Source: Candidatus Iainarchaeum sp. (lineage in GTDB: Archaea > Iainarchaeota > Iainarchaeia > Iainarchaeales > Iainarchaeaceae). Taken from it: 35,138 nucleotides of DNA. The translations under genes and the position numbers were made by a program. Of this stretch, positions 7,490-14,728 are shown in pieces (positions within the stretch are counted from its first letter, which is position 1; each line of letters begins with the position of its first letter). The stretch covers positions 1-35,138 of the forward strand of contig JACQPB010000042.1 in assembly GCA_016202305.1 (NCBI GenBank). Direction: 5' to 3'. A model generated the notes under the pieces. It saw only the letters and a program-made list of their open reading frames with translations. It ran no database searches and was not told where the DNA came from.

Positions 7490-7789
7490 ATGGCGGACAA
7501 AATGAATTCGGTTCTTGCGGTGTGCTGGGCCGCAGCGCAGGGCGACATAAACGAGCTGCGGCGCCTGGTCGCTTCGGGCGTTGACCTTAACGTCGGCGAT
7601 TATGACAATCGCACAGGCCTCCATCTGGCCGCGTCCGAGGGCAAGCTCGAAGCCGTGAAGTTCTTTATATCAAAAGGGGTCAACCTCAGCCCGAAGGACA
7701 GGTTTGGCGGAACGCCGCTGGTTGATGCCAAGCGGGGGGACCACCGCCAGGTTGTGGCGCTGCTTGAGAAGCACGGGGTAAAGGAGTAA
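7490..7789 (+). CDS. Small ankyrin-repeat protein, duplicate of the upstream C-terminal domain
   Basis: 99 residues that are essentially one copy of the ankyrin module ending the preceding glutaminase-like protein. About 50 of 84 aligned residues are identical without a gap, including GDYD-x-RT-x-x-HLAA, SPKDR-x-GGTP and ALL-x-K. At least two ankyrin units are visible (helix pairs around 10-27 and 38-58, plus a third beginning at SPKDRFGGTP). It probably binds another protein; a competing or bridging role with the glutaminase-like ankyrin tail is inference. A longer frame reaches back to 7400, but the strong SD site fixes ATG 7490. Its TAA stop overlaps the next gene's ATG by one base (TAATG at 7787-7791). 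Confidence 0.8.
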   Translation: MADKMNSVLAVCWAAAQGDINELRRLVASGVDLNVGDYDNRTGLHLAASEGKLEAVKFFISKGVNLSPKDRFGGTPLVDAKRGDHRQVVALLEKHGVKE

Positions 7790-8883
7790 TGGTATCGATG
7801 GAAAAAATCAAAGTGTTTGTATTGAACACCGGCGGAACGCTCGGCTCGGTCGGCAAGCCCTTGCGGCCGGCAAAGTCCGCGGCAGAGCTTTTGCATGGCA
7901 TCCGCATTCCGGTAGAAATTGAGCTGACACTGAAGGATTTCAAGTACCGGCTGGACTCCTCTAACATCATGCACCGCGAGCGCGTCCTGATGGCGCGTGA
8001 CATAGCGGCGGCCTATGCGACGCATGATGCGTTCATCATTCTGCACGGTACAGACAGCCTGGCGGAGACATGCGCCGCATTCTGCCTGTTCTTCAAGCAT
8101 TCATTGCAGAAATCCATTATCGTGATTGGCGCGCAGATGGCTTCGGACGAGCCCGGCTCTGACGTGCAGCTCCAGCTCACGAACGCCTTCAGGGTCGCAT
8201 CGTCTTTTGCCCGCCACGATGTGGTTGGGGTCTACAACGTGTGCATTGGCGATGTTTGGGACGGGAGCAGGGTCAGGAAGAGGGCTGAATCCAACTTCAT
8301 GGCATTTTACACTCCGGGGCGCTACCCGGTCGCGCGCGTGTGGCCGCACATACACTTCGATGAAGGCCTGCGTTATAAGGACCCGGTGCAGGCCATTCAG
8401 GGCCTCAAGATTGACAGCGCGCTCGAGCCTAACGTGGCCTATTTCAGGGTCTCTGCGGACACGCCGCCCTGGATTGTAATGGACCTTGTCAAAAGCAACC
8501 GCATCAAGGGGGCCATACTGGAATGCAAGGGCGCGGGTGGAATTCCGGAGCGCGAGTGGAAGGATTACCAGAATGATGAAACGTACTCATGGATTGATGT
8601 CATAGGCGCTGCCACCAAGGCCGGAATACACGTTGGCGTCATATCCCCTTTCGAAGACGGAAGGGTCATCCTGGAGCGTTATGAGCCCGGCATGAAGGCC
8701 AAGGAAGCCGGAGCCATAAGCCTTGAGAGCCTCACCCCGGACATGGCCGACCTAAAGTTCCGGCAAGCGATAGCCATGTTCCCGGACAATAGGGAGAAAA
8801 TCCAGGAATTCATTTCCACAAATGTCGCGGGCGAACTGCTCACTGGCACCGAGGACACGGAAGAATTTGTTGATACTCATTAA
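7789..8883 (+). CDS. Type I (bacterial-type) L-asparaginase family enzyme
   Basis: 364 residues (361 if the ATG at 7798 is used). It is predicted to hydrolyse L-asparagine, and perhaps glutamine, to the acid and ammonia in the cytoplasm, as there is no signal peptide. Conserved elements are the nucleophile-loop VLNTGGTLG (first catalytic Thr), LDSSNI (substrate-binding Asp-Ser), ILHGTDSLAET (second Thr-Asp pair) and a Lys in GSRVRKRAESNFMAF at the place of the catalytic Lys. The triads therefore look intact, unlike the glutaminase-like protein upstream. It lacks the extra N-terminal domain of GatD, so it is not the tRNA amidotransferase subunit. It lies third in the operon, with a one-base overlap upstream. 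GGAG at 7783-7786 may serve either ATG. Confidence 0.85.
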   Translation: MVSMEKIKVFVLNTGGTLGSVGKPLRPAKSAAELLHGIRIPVEIELTLKDFKYRLDSSNIMHRERVLMARDIAAAYATHDAFIILHGTDSLAETCAAFCLFFKHSLQKSIIVIGAQMASDEPGSDVQLQLTNAFRVASSFARHDVVGVYNVCIGDVWDGSRVRKRAESNFMAFYTPGRYPVARVWPHIHFDEGLRYKDPVQAIQGLKIDSALEPNVAYFRVSADTPPWIVMDLVKSNRIKGAILECKGAGGIPEREWKDYQNDETYSWIDVIGAATKAGIHVGVISPFEDGRVILERYEPGMKAKEAGAISLESLTPDMADLKFRQAIAMFPDNREKIQEFISTNVAGELLTGTEDTEEFVDTH

Positions 8884-8961
8884 AAATTTCTTTCCGGATG
8901 CGTGTTTAACTGGCATTGAATCATGGAATCCGAAAATGCTGCGGATGTGGGTTGGCTTTTC

Positions 8962-9462
8962 ATGGAAATCATAGAAACCCCGCTCATGCGGATGCTGTAT
9001 GCAAAGGAAATAGAGCACCGGGTGATTATTCACAAAAAGCCCGCATATTCATGTGAGGATGTTTCGCGCGAGCGCAATATCCCGGTCGCCGATATTTTAA
9101 AGTGCATCCTTGTCGCGGATAAGTGGCACAAGCACTGCCTCTTCTGCCTTCCGGGGGATTGCGCGCTCGACCTTGAGAAGGCGCGGGCTTTCCTTGGCAC
9201 GACGCGCCTGAGCTTTGCAACCAGGGAAGAGGCAGAAGCCGTGACCGGTCAGAAGCCCGGTACCATCAATCCCTTTTTCCACACCGTTAAAGTCCCGATA
9301 GTGTTCGACAAATCAATCCTCTCGAAAACGGCCATGGATATCAGCAGCGGAAATCCCAATGCGGGTGTGCAGATGCAGGCGCAGATGCTCGTGCTCCTTG
9401 TGAACCCCAAGTTTGCCGATGTTCTAGCTTCCATGCCGGAGGTAAAAAATACGTGGAAGTAG
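8962..9462 (+). CDS. YbaK/ProX-like aminoacyl-tRNA deacylase
   Basis: 166 residues from ATG 8962. The family folds into a mixed alpha/beta domain that hydrolyses mischarged aminoacyl-tRNAs (Cys-, Ala- or Ser-tRNA(Pro) and others). Visible are the N-terminal helix TPLMRMLYAKEIEHRVI, the HKKPAYSCEDV segment, the invariant-Lys motif DILKCILVAD (Lys47), a TVKVPIVFDKSI strand and SSGNPNAGVQM near the end. An in-frame ATG at 8923 would add 13 residues; I prefer 8962 because homologues begin with the TP-x-x-R-x-L helix, although no clear SD or TATA decides it. It sits 78 nt after the asparaginase gene on the same strand. The window also holds both tRNA-Pro genes and proS, which would fit a prolyl-tRNA editing role, but the specificity cannot be read from sequence. 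Confidence 0.75.
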   Translation: MEIIETPLMRMLYAKEIEHRVIIHKKPAYSCEDVSRERNIPVADILKCILVADKWHKHCLFCLPGDCALDLEKARAFLGTTRLSFATREEAEAVTGQKPGTINPFFHTVKVPIVFDKSILSKTAMDISSGNPNAGVQMQAQMLVLLVNPKFADVLASMPEVKNTWK

Positions 9463-9506
9463 GAAAGCTGAAAATGGGATTGGGTGTTGGTAAATAAGGC
9501 GTAGTT

Positions 9507-10628
9507 ATGAAAAAATCGAAGAATGCAATCAAACGAAAACCGCGAGAAGAAAGCGCTGCTGTTGGTAAACTCAAAAGAGCCGCAGGAGTACAAACTTCTC
9601 AGAAGGGTAGTTTGGCCCCAAGGCCAAATTTTGATTTTATTGAAAGGCATGAATATAAACCAGTTCTAACTGCAACAAAAATAACGAGGGTTAATTGGGA
9701 ATCAATGAGTTTATATGATCATTTAAAAAGATTCAGCCAAAATGTTACAGGGGATGCGGATTTCAGGCTGTACGCCGTCCATGTATTGGGTTACTTGTGT
9801 TCTGGTAAAAGGAAATACTCGGATGGTTTGTACCGATACGAATTTAATTTATCCAAAGAAACATACCCTATAGTGAAAGACATTGCTGTCCAGGCCAGTA
9901 CTGCCGCGTTGCGCGACCCATGGTGGAAAGTTCAGCAATCTGCATTCCACAATCTTGCTGTTGTTGGCGACCCGCGCTCACAACAAATTTTTACGAGTGT
10001 ATTGAGAGGCAAAGCCGATTGGATTTTCCAGAACTTAAGCGAAAATTTTATTGGCGCGCCGTTATTGAGGCATTCGGGTGAATATACTGCTGCGGATAGG
10101 CGTGTCGAAAGTCTTAGTGGTATTAGACGTCCGACAAAAGCCCAATATTTAGCTTATTTGCAAATTGATGCATTGGATGGACTTGCAAAAATTGGCGGAA
10201 AGGGCAATATTTCAAGGTTACTAGGGATAATGAATGGGGAGAACAAATGGCTCTATAGGTATGCAAGGCACGCTCTTGCCGAGCACTCAGACCCCGAACT
10301 AATGCGATTACTCATAAAAACCGTTGATTTTCAAAAAATGACCGAGGATGATGCCCGCATTCTGATTAAGACTTCAAAAAAAATAATGAATCCAACTCAG
10401 CCCCACTGGCCGACCCCAGCAGAATCGGCATTCAGTCCACTTCCCCCTGAGTCTGACCCACATAATCTTGATAAGAGAAATCTTTTGCCAGAAACCAAAG
10501 TTGCTGTGCTGTCTGCAGCAAATGCATTAGGCACCTTGCCTGCCCAATTTGACTGGCCAAAAATTTATGATTTTGCAAATAGCTCAAGCGAATTCAAACT
10601 TGCAAAACATTATGGCTTAGTAAAATAA
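9507..10628 (+). CDS. HEAT-repeat-like protein of unknown function
   Basis: 373 residues; I do not recognise a named family. Helical pairs of the HEAT type are visible: RLYAVHVLGYL (about 90-100), QQSAFHNLAVVGD with IFTSVL (about 150-175), then IDALDGLAKIGG, followed by RYARHALAEHSD with LMRLLI (about 225-275). The first 45 residues are Lys/Arg-rich and probably disordered. Proteins of this layout usually act as protein-binding scaffolds. The coding sequence is clearly more AT-rich than the asparaginase and deacylase genes before it, with many AAT, TTA and AAA codons, which hints at a different origin. TAAATAAGG at 9491-9499 lies too near the ATG for a leaderless start, so the promoter is uncertain. 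Confidence 0.6.
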   Translation: MKKSKNAIKRKPREESAAVGKLKRAAGVQTSQKGSLAPRPNFDFIERHEYKPVLTATKITRVNWESMSLYDHLKRFSQNVTGDADFRLYAVHVLGYLCSGKRKYSDGLYRYEFNLSKETYPIVKDIAVQASTAALRDPWWKVQQSAFHNLAVVGDPRSQQIFTSVLRGKADWIFQNLSENFIGAPLLRHSGEYTAADRRVESLSGIRRPTKAQYLAYLQIDALDGLAKIGGKGNISRLLGIMNGENKWLYRYARHALAEHSDPELMRLLIKTVDFQKMTEDDARILIKTSKKIMNPTQPHWPTPAESAFSPLPPESDPHNLDKRNLLPETKVAVLSAANALGTLPAQFDWPKIYDFANSSSEFKLAKHYGLVK

Positions 10629-10659
10629 ACATTTAATGAAAAGGCAAATGTCTTGCATG

Positions 10660-11022
10660 TTATTTGGCATATTCTACATTCGGCAGCCGCTCGAACTGCC
10701 TGTCGCCTGTGAGGAATTTAAGGCCGTGCCTTTTGGCATAAATGTAGCCTATGCAGTCCGCATATGAGATGCCTTTTTTCTTATGCTCTTTCCTGAACCT
10801 TATGGCTTCCATGAATGCTTCGTCATCCGGCTCTACAACCGCTTTTCTGTATGTGCCATAAATCATTTGCGCCTCCTTCTCCCCGTACTCGTGCATGGCA
10901 TGCCAGTATATTTCGACGAGGTTGAAAACAGTAATCATTATCTCTTCAGATGAATATTTGGCGTAGTTCGCATTCCCGGACATCAGCTCTATCACCGCGT
11001 AGCTGTCCCAGAAATAGCTCAT
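10660..11022 (-). CDS. vapC: PIN-domain ribonuclease toxin (VapC-like)
   Basis: 120 residues from ATG 11022. PIN-domain acidic residues are in place: Asp6 (FWDSYAV), Glu37 (FNLVEIYW), Asp89 (SYADCIGY) and Asp107 (LTGDRQF). These bind Mg/Mn for cleavage of RNA; VapC toxins commonly cut tRNA or rRNA. The start overlaps the stop of the RHH-type gene upstream (ATGA at 11019-11022), the standard antitoxin-toxin arrangement. A frame extending to 11151 is merely the antitoxin region read in another frame. Confidence 0.85.
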   Translation of the reverse strand: MSYFWDSYAVIELMSGNANYAKYSSEEIMITVFNLVEIYWHAMHEYGEKEAQMIYGTYRKAVVEPDDEAFMEAIRFRKEHKKKGISYADCIGYIYAKRHGLKFLTGDRQFERLPNVEYAK

Positions 11023-11255
11023 GCCCAGCCCGCCCTCATTTCGTCCTTTATCTGCTGGGCGGTTTTTCCGGAAAAGCGCGGGAACCTGCCGAACATATCG
11101 GCTGCAATAACGCCTTTTTTGGAGAGGAGCTTTTCCTGCGCCAGCTTCCATATAATGTCGTTGTAGGTGTCCCTCGGGTGGTCCTTTACCCTTTTCAGCA
11201 GCTCTATGACCTTCCTTTCCAGGAGGATTGTTGACTGGTCTTTTGCAGCAGGCAT
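11019..11255 (-). CDS. vapB: VapB-like antitoxin
   Basis: 78 residues from ATG 11255. The N-terminal STILLERKVIELLKRV strand-helix followed by DTYNDIIWKLA is typical of ribbon-helix-helix dimers that bind DNA. The C-terminal FPRFSGKTAQQIKDEM tail would wrap the PIN toxin. An in-frame ATG at 11273 exists, but a TATA-like box at 11277-11285 is centred 26 nt before 11255, so the leaderless start is 11255. The palindrome at 11254-11273 covers the transcription start and is the likely autoregulatory operator. Confidence 0.75.
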   Translation of the reverse strand: MPAAKDQSTILLERKVIELLKRVKDHPRDTYNDIIWKLAQEKLLSKKGVIAADMFGRFPRFSGKTAQQIKDEMRAGWA

Positions 11256-11273
11256 GTATAATGTATTATACAT
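11254..11273. promoter_or_regulatory. Perfect 9-bp-arm palindrome at the vapBC start (operator)
   Basis: ATGTATAAT and ATTATACAT flank a central GT, giving a 20-bp palindrome with no mismatch. It occupies exactly the stretch between the TATA-like box (11277-11285) and the initiating ATG. Binding of the VapBC complex there would block transcription initiation. The function is inferred from position. Confidence 0.65.
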
Positions 11274-11276
11274 TAG

Positions 11277-11285
11277 TATATAAAA
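11277..11285 (-). promoter_or_regulatory. TATA box of vapBC
   Basis: TTTTATATA on the minus strand is centred at 11281, 26 nt upstream of ATG 11255. Only 12 nt separate the box from the gatD stop region at 11298. Confidence 0.55.
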
Positions 11286-11297
11286 ATCTTCCTTTCG

Positions 11298-12611
11298 TCA
11301 ACCTTCGTATCGCGTGAATTCGCTTATCTCCCCCCGCAGGTTCTTCCCAATCAGCTCTTTCACCTGCGCGGGCTTGTAGTTTCCCAAGAGCCATGCAAGC
11401 TTTATGAACGCTGTTTCAGGAGTCATGTCCTCCGCGGGAATCACTCCCATGTTGAGGAGGTCAATGCCCGGCGAGTACACGTGCATGTGCACCCTCCCGA
11501 ATATTGTCTGGCTGGCCATGACCACGATTGTGCCTGAATCGCAGATTCTCTTTATGGCCCTGAAAATCTTCTCGTTGTATTTGCTGTTCTCGTCGCTCAC
11601 CCCTATTTCCGTGTGGCCCAGGCCGGTTCCCTCAATCACAAGCCCGGAGAACTTGTGCTTTATGACGTAGTCGAACTGCTCTGCCCTCATGTTCGTGTGG
11701 GTTTTTATGATGCTGACGTTGCGGTCCATCTTGTCGCGCAGCTTGAGTTTTTTCGACGGGTCATGCCTCGGGTAATCCTTTTTAATGAACTCTATGCGCC
11801 TTGTCTCGAAATTCACCCTTGCAATGGGCGTATCGTTCACGGCCTTGAATGCATCTCTTCTGCTCGAGTGCATCTTCCTCGTCTTGCATGCCGGCAGCAG
11901 CACGCAGTTGTCGTCTTCGACGCTTTCGTGCATGCATATCGCCACGCCCGCGAAGTCGGTTTTCACTATGAATTCGCATGCGCACACTAGGTTCATTGCC
12001 GCATCGGAGCTGGGCCTGTCGGAGCTGCGCTGCGCCCCCACGAGTATCACTGGCACTTGTATGTCCTCCAGCATGAATGCGAGGGCCGCGGAAGTGTAGT
12101 GTATCGTGTCGGTGCCGTGGGGCAGGAGTATCCCTTTCACGCTCCTGTCCTGCGCGGCTTTCGCTATTTCGCGTGCAATCAGCCCGTAATGCTCGACTCT
12201 CATGTTTTCAGATGCTATCTGCGTGATTTTCTTGGAAGTGAATCTGGCGATTTTCGTGACTTCCGGGAACATTTCCAGGAGGTCTTCTGGCTCGAAGCCC
12301 GCTGTCACGGCGCCGGTCCTGTAATCCACCCTGCTGGCTATCGTGCCGCCTATGTGCAGTATGGCTATTTTGGGGAGTTCATTGCCCTGCTCTGTGCGAT
12401 GCCTCGCGCCTTTTCCGACTTTTTGCGCCTGGCCGAGTTTTTCTATCGCGGTTTTTGCAGATATTCTGGCCCCGATGTTGTAGCCCGACTTGAGCTTGAG
12501 CCGTATCACGCCCTTGTCCTCGGGTGATGGCGGGAGCACGCTGCCGACATATTCCCTTGGGCCGTCCCTGAGCCTTATCATTTCCCCTTCCTGCAGGCGG
12601 TTCTTTTTCAT
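11298..12611 (-). CDS. gatD: Glu-tRNA(Gln) amidotransferase subunit D
   Basis: 437 residues. GatD is the asparaginase-like subunit that releases ammonia from glutamine or asparagine and channels it to GatE. Unlike plain asparaginases it has the N-terminal all-beta domain (about 5-70, with GDMI-like EGEMIRLRDG and LKSGYNIGARIS). The asparaginase part carries ILHIGGTIAS (first Thr), LLPHGTDTIHYTSAAL (Thr-Asp pair), GAQRSSDRPSSDAAMNL and KMHSSRRDAF (catalytic Lys region). It ends with the usual MTPETAFIKLAWLLG helix. The start ATG 12611 follows an AT-rich box (12621-12630) that is closer than the usual 26 nt. A 10-bp hairpin (12634-12657) lies upstream. The partner gatE is at 1762-3666. Confidence 0.92.
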   Translation of the reverse strand: MKKNRLQEGEMIRLRDGPREYVGSVLPPSPEDKGVIRLKLKSGYNIGARISAKTAIEKLGQAQKVGKGARHRTEQGNELPKIAILHIGGTIASRVDYRTGAVTAGFEPEDLLEMFPEVTKIARFTSKKITQIASENMRVEHYGLIAREIAKAAQDRSVKGILLPHGTDTIHYTSAALAFMLEDIQVPVILVGAQRSSDRPSSDAAMNLVCACEFIVKTDFAGVAICMHESVEDDNCVLLPACKTRKMHSSRRDAFKAVNDTPIARVNFETRRIEFIKKDYPRHDPSKKLKLRDKMDRNVSIIKTHTNMRAEQFDYVIKHKFSGLVIEGTGLGHTEIGVSDENSKYNEKIFRAIKRICDSGTIVVMASQTIFGRVHMHVYSPGIDLLNMGVIPAEDMTPETAFIKLAWLLGNYKPAQVKELIGKNLRGEISEFTRYEG

Positions 12612-12633
12612 AGTAATCCCTTAATTATATGGC

Positions 12634-12657
12634 CTATCTCGGCCCAAGCCGAGATAG
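12634..12657. terminator. 10-bp hairpin between the asparaginase paralogue and gatD
   Basis: CTATCTCGGC and GCCGAGATAG pair perfectly around the loop CCAA. On the minus strand it follows the asparaginase-like gene and precedes gatD by 23 nt. It has no U-tract directly after it, so it may be a terminator, an RNA-processing signal or a leader structure for gatD. Confidence 0.5.
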
Positions 12658-12667
12658 CCGTCGCTCC

Positions 12668-12685
12668 CAACCGCCGAAACGGTTG
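12668..12685. repeat. Second small hairpin in the same gap
   Basis: CAACCG (12668-12673) and CGGTTG (12680-12685) pair around CCGAAA. On the plus strand it is followed by TTTT. Together with the neighbouring 10-bp stem it fills most of the 103-nt gap. Confidence 0.4.
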
Positions 12686-12714
12686 TTTTCATGAATTTCA
12701 GGGTTTCCATCGTT

Positions 12715-13758
12715 TCACTTCATCGTATCGATTTTGTTCTTGGAGAACGGCGTTATTTCCCCCGCATAGCTCTTCTGCATCATGCTTTTCACTTTCTTGT
12801 AGTCGGTTGTCTGTGCGAGCACCCACATGAGCTTCACGTATGCTGTTTCAGGCAGCATGTCATATACTGGTATCGCCCTGAGGCCCCTGAGGCGGTTCCC
12901 TATTTCGGCTTCGTAGATGCGTTGCCAGTGCTTTCCGAGGTAGCAGTTGCTTGCAATCACTACTGCCGCGTTTTTGCTGTTCGCGTATGCGATGGCCTCC
13001 TTCATGCCGTTGTCCAGCACGGGTATGTTTCCGAGGCCGAATCCTTCGAGGACCATGCCTTTCACGGGGTAATCGACGAGGTTCTTTATCCTGTTGCCAT
13101 CGAAGCCAGGGTAGACTTTTACCGTGGCGACGTCGGTTTCGAGCTTGTTGTAGAGTTTTGGCTTCGACCTCGACCTTTTCCTGTAGGGCGTGTTCAGGCT
13201 TATGAACTGCTGTATGTCGCCGAGCGGGTAGGAAGTTTCGAAGCTCCCGAATCCGCCGAGCTCGGAGGCGTTCACTTTCTTGGTGCGTGTGGCCCTCATT
13301 ATTTTTCCATTGAATACAATGAGGGTTTCGGCGATATCGGCGCGGCCTGCAACCGTGATTGCATCGCGCAGGTTCACTTCCGCGTCGGTGTTGAGCTGCT
13401 CCGGGTGCATCAGGGCGCTCGTGAACACTACTGGTATATTGAGCTCCTGTATGAGGAACGAGACCGCGGTAGCTGCATAGGCCGCGGTGTCGCTGCCTAT
13501 CGTGACGACTATGCCGTCATAATCGTTCATGGCGTAATAAATGGTGTTTGCCAGCGTGAGCCAGTTATCCGGCTTCATGTCGGCGCTGTCCATCCTGAAA
13601 AGATTGGTCGTGGAAACTTCAAAATGCTCTTTCACCCTGGGCGTGCTGTTCACAAGGGTTTCCATGGTTATTTCGCCGTATTTCCATATGCCGTCCACCA
13701 GCTTCGCGCCCATGGTGCCGCCGGTTCCGATTACAAGCACCCTCGGTTTCCTTGCCAT
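12715..13758 (-). CDS. Asparaginase-family paralogue with altered second catalytic motif
   Basis: 347 residues of type I asparaginase fold without the GatD N-terminal domain. Conserved: VIGTGGTMG (Thr12), MDSADM (Ser58), Lys160/161 in RATRTKKVNAS and the C-terminal MLPETAYVKLMWVLA helix shared with GatD. The second motif, normally H-G-T-D, reads IGSD (Ile87-Gly88-Ser89-Asp90). Ser could replace the Thr chemically, but the change and the lost His suggest altered substrate or activity. An insertion rich in Arg/Lys (YRKRSRSKPK, about 190-200) is unusual and could contact RNA. It is transcribed toward gatD, 103 nt away. A TATA-like box at 13781-13790 is 28 nt before ATG 13758. It may be an asparaginase or a GatD-like accessory; the sequence does not decide. 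Confidence 0.75.
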   Translation of the reverse strand: MARKPRVLVIGTGGTMGAKLVDGIWKYGEITMETLVNSTPRVKEHFEVSTTNLFRMDSADMKPDNWLTLANTIYYAMNDYDGIVVTIGSDTAAYAATAVSFLIQELNIPVVFTSALMHPEQLNTDAEVNLRDAITVAGRADIAETLIVFNGKIMRATRTKKVNASELGGFGSFETSYPLGDIQQFISLNTPYRKRSRSKPKLYNKLETDVATVKVYPGFDGNRIKNLVDYPVKGMVLEGFGLGNIPVLDNGMKEAIAYANSKNAAVVIASNCYLGKHWQRIYEAEIGNRLRGLRAIPVYDMLPETAYVKLMWVLAQTTDYKKVKSMMQKSYAGEITPFSKNKIDTMK

Positions 13759-13829
13759 GAATGGACTTGTTGGAAGGTCTTTTTTTATTCGTTTCTGCCG
13801 CCAATTTAATCACTTTTGGGGGCCTTTTG
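13759..13829. promoter_or_regulatory. Divergent promoter region, asparaginase paralogue / fbp
   Basis: On the minus strand GAATAAAAAA (13781-13790) is 28 nt before ATG 13758. On the plus strand AATTTAATC (13803-13811) is 23 nt before TTG 13830. The two boxes lie back to back, so an in-frame ATG at 13761 for fbp would lie upstream of its own promoter and is rejected. Confidence 0.5.
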
Positions 13830-14726
13830 TTGGATTTTGCTCGGCATTTGAGGAAAAGTGGCGTAGACCATGACATGGCCGCGATAATGCTACTGCTCGC
13901 GGACAAGAGCAGGCTTGTGCAGAAGGCCTTCTTCACCCATTCGGGCGTGGCCCAGACTAGGAACATCCATGGCGAGCAGCAGATGGAGCTCGACACCTAT
14001 TCTGACGCGGTTTTCATGAAGGCGATGGAAAAGTCGAGGCTCGTGAAGACCGTTGCCTCCGAAGAGCAGGATGACATCGTGGAGATAAAGAAGGCAAAAG
14101 GCTCTTACGGGGTCACGCTCGACCCGCTCGACGGCAGCTCTCTCATCAAGACGAATCTTGCTGTCGGCACGATTGCCGGCTTCTTCAACGAGGGCGACGT
14201 CATGGAAAAAGGTTCGCGCATGGACGGCGCCATGTTCATACTTTACGGGCCAATCACTTCGCTGGTTTACACCGCGAAGAAGGGCGTGCACGAGTTCGTG
14301 CTAAATCCCAAAGGGAAGTTCGTGCTCAAGCGCGAGGGCATCCAGATTCCCGGCGGAAAAATATATTGCCCCGGTGGCCTTCGTTCGGAGTGGGCGGAGC
14401 CGCACAGGAGTTTCATCGAGGACTTGGAGGGGCAGGGCTACAAGCTGCGCTTCTCTGGCGGTTTCGTGCCGGACTTCCAGCAGATACTAAACTACGGCGG
14501 GCTCTTCACATACCCTGCCCTCTCAACGGCCCCGCAAGGGAAGCTGCGCCTCGTTTTCGAGGCCAACCCGATGGCGCTCATAGCGGAGCAGGCAGGCGGT
14601 GCCGGCACCAATGGCGTGCAGAATTTGCATGGCATCAAGCCAGAATCGCTTTCGCAGCGAACGCCTCTATACCTGGGTGGGAAGAGGGAGATTGAGCTGG
14701 CGCGCAAGCACTTGGCGTTGCATTGA
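13830..14726 (+). CDS. fbp: Fructose-1,6-bisphosphatase, class I type
   Basis: 298 residues from TTG 13830. It dephosphorylates fructose-1,6-bisphosphate in gluconeogenesis. Metal-binding motif LDPLDGSSLI is followed by VGTIAGFF. Further along are LYGPITSLVYTAKKG, GKFVLKREGIQIPGGKIY, the RFSGGFVPDFQQIL and GGLFTYPA segment, LRLVFEANPMALIAEQAGG and LSQRTPLYLGG. This order matches class I FBPases and not the archaeal bifunctional class V enzyme. An ATG at 13761 is in frame but would place the promoter inside the coding region, and its residues are hydrophobic and not family-like; the TTG has a TATA-like box 23 nt upstream. It ends 2 nt from the convergent gene at 14729. Confidence 0.82.
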   Translation: MDFARHLRKSGVDHDMAAIMLLLADKSRLVQKAFFTHSGVAQTRNIHGEQQMELDTYSDAVFMKAMEKSRLVKTVASEEQDDIVEIKKAKGSYGVTLDPLDGSSLIKTNLAVGTIAGFFNEGDVMEKGSRMDGAMFILYGPITSLVYTAKKGVHEFVLNPKGKFVLKREGIQIPGGKIYCPGGLRSEWAEPHRSFIEDLEGQGYKLRFSGGFVPDFQQILNYGGLFTYPALSTAPQGKLRLVFEANPMALIAEQAGGAGTNGVQNLHGIKPESLSQRTPLYLGGKREIELARKHLALH

Positions 14727-14728
14727 AG

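Noticed and set aside
12691-13809. 372-codon plus-strand frame opposite the asparaginase paralogue
   Set aside because: Antisense shadow rich in His, Tyr and Cys; the minus frame has the asparaginase motifs and a promoter.
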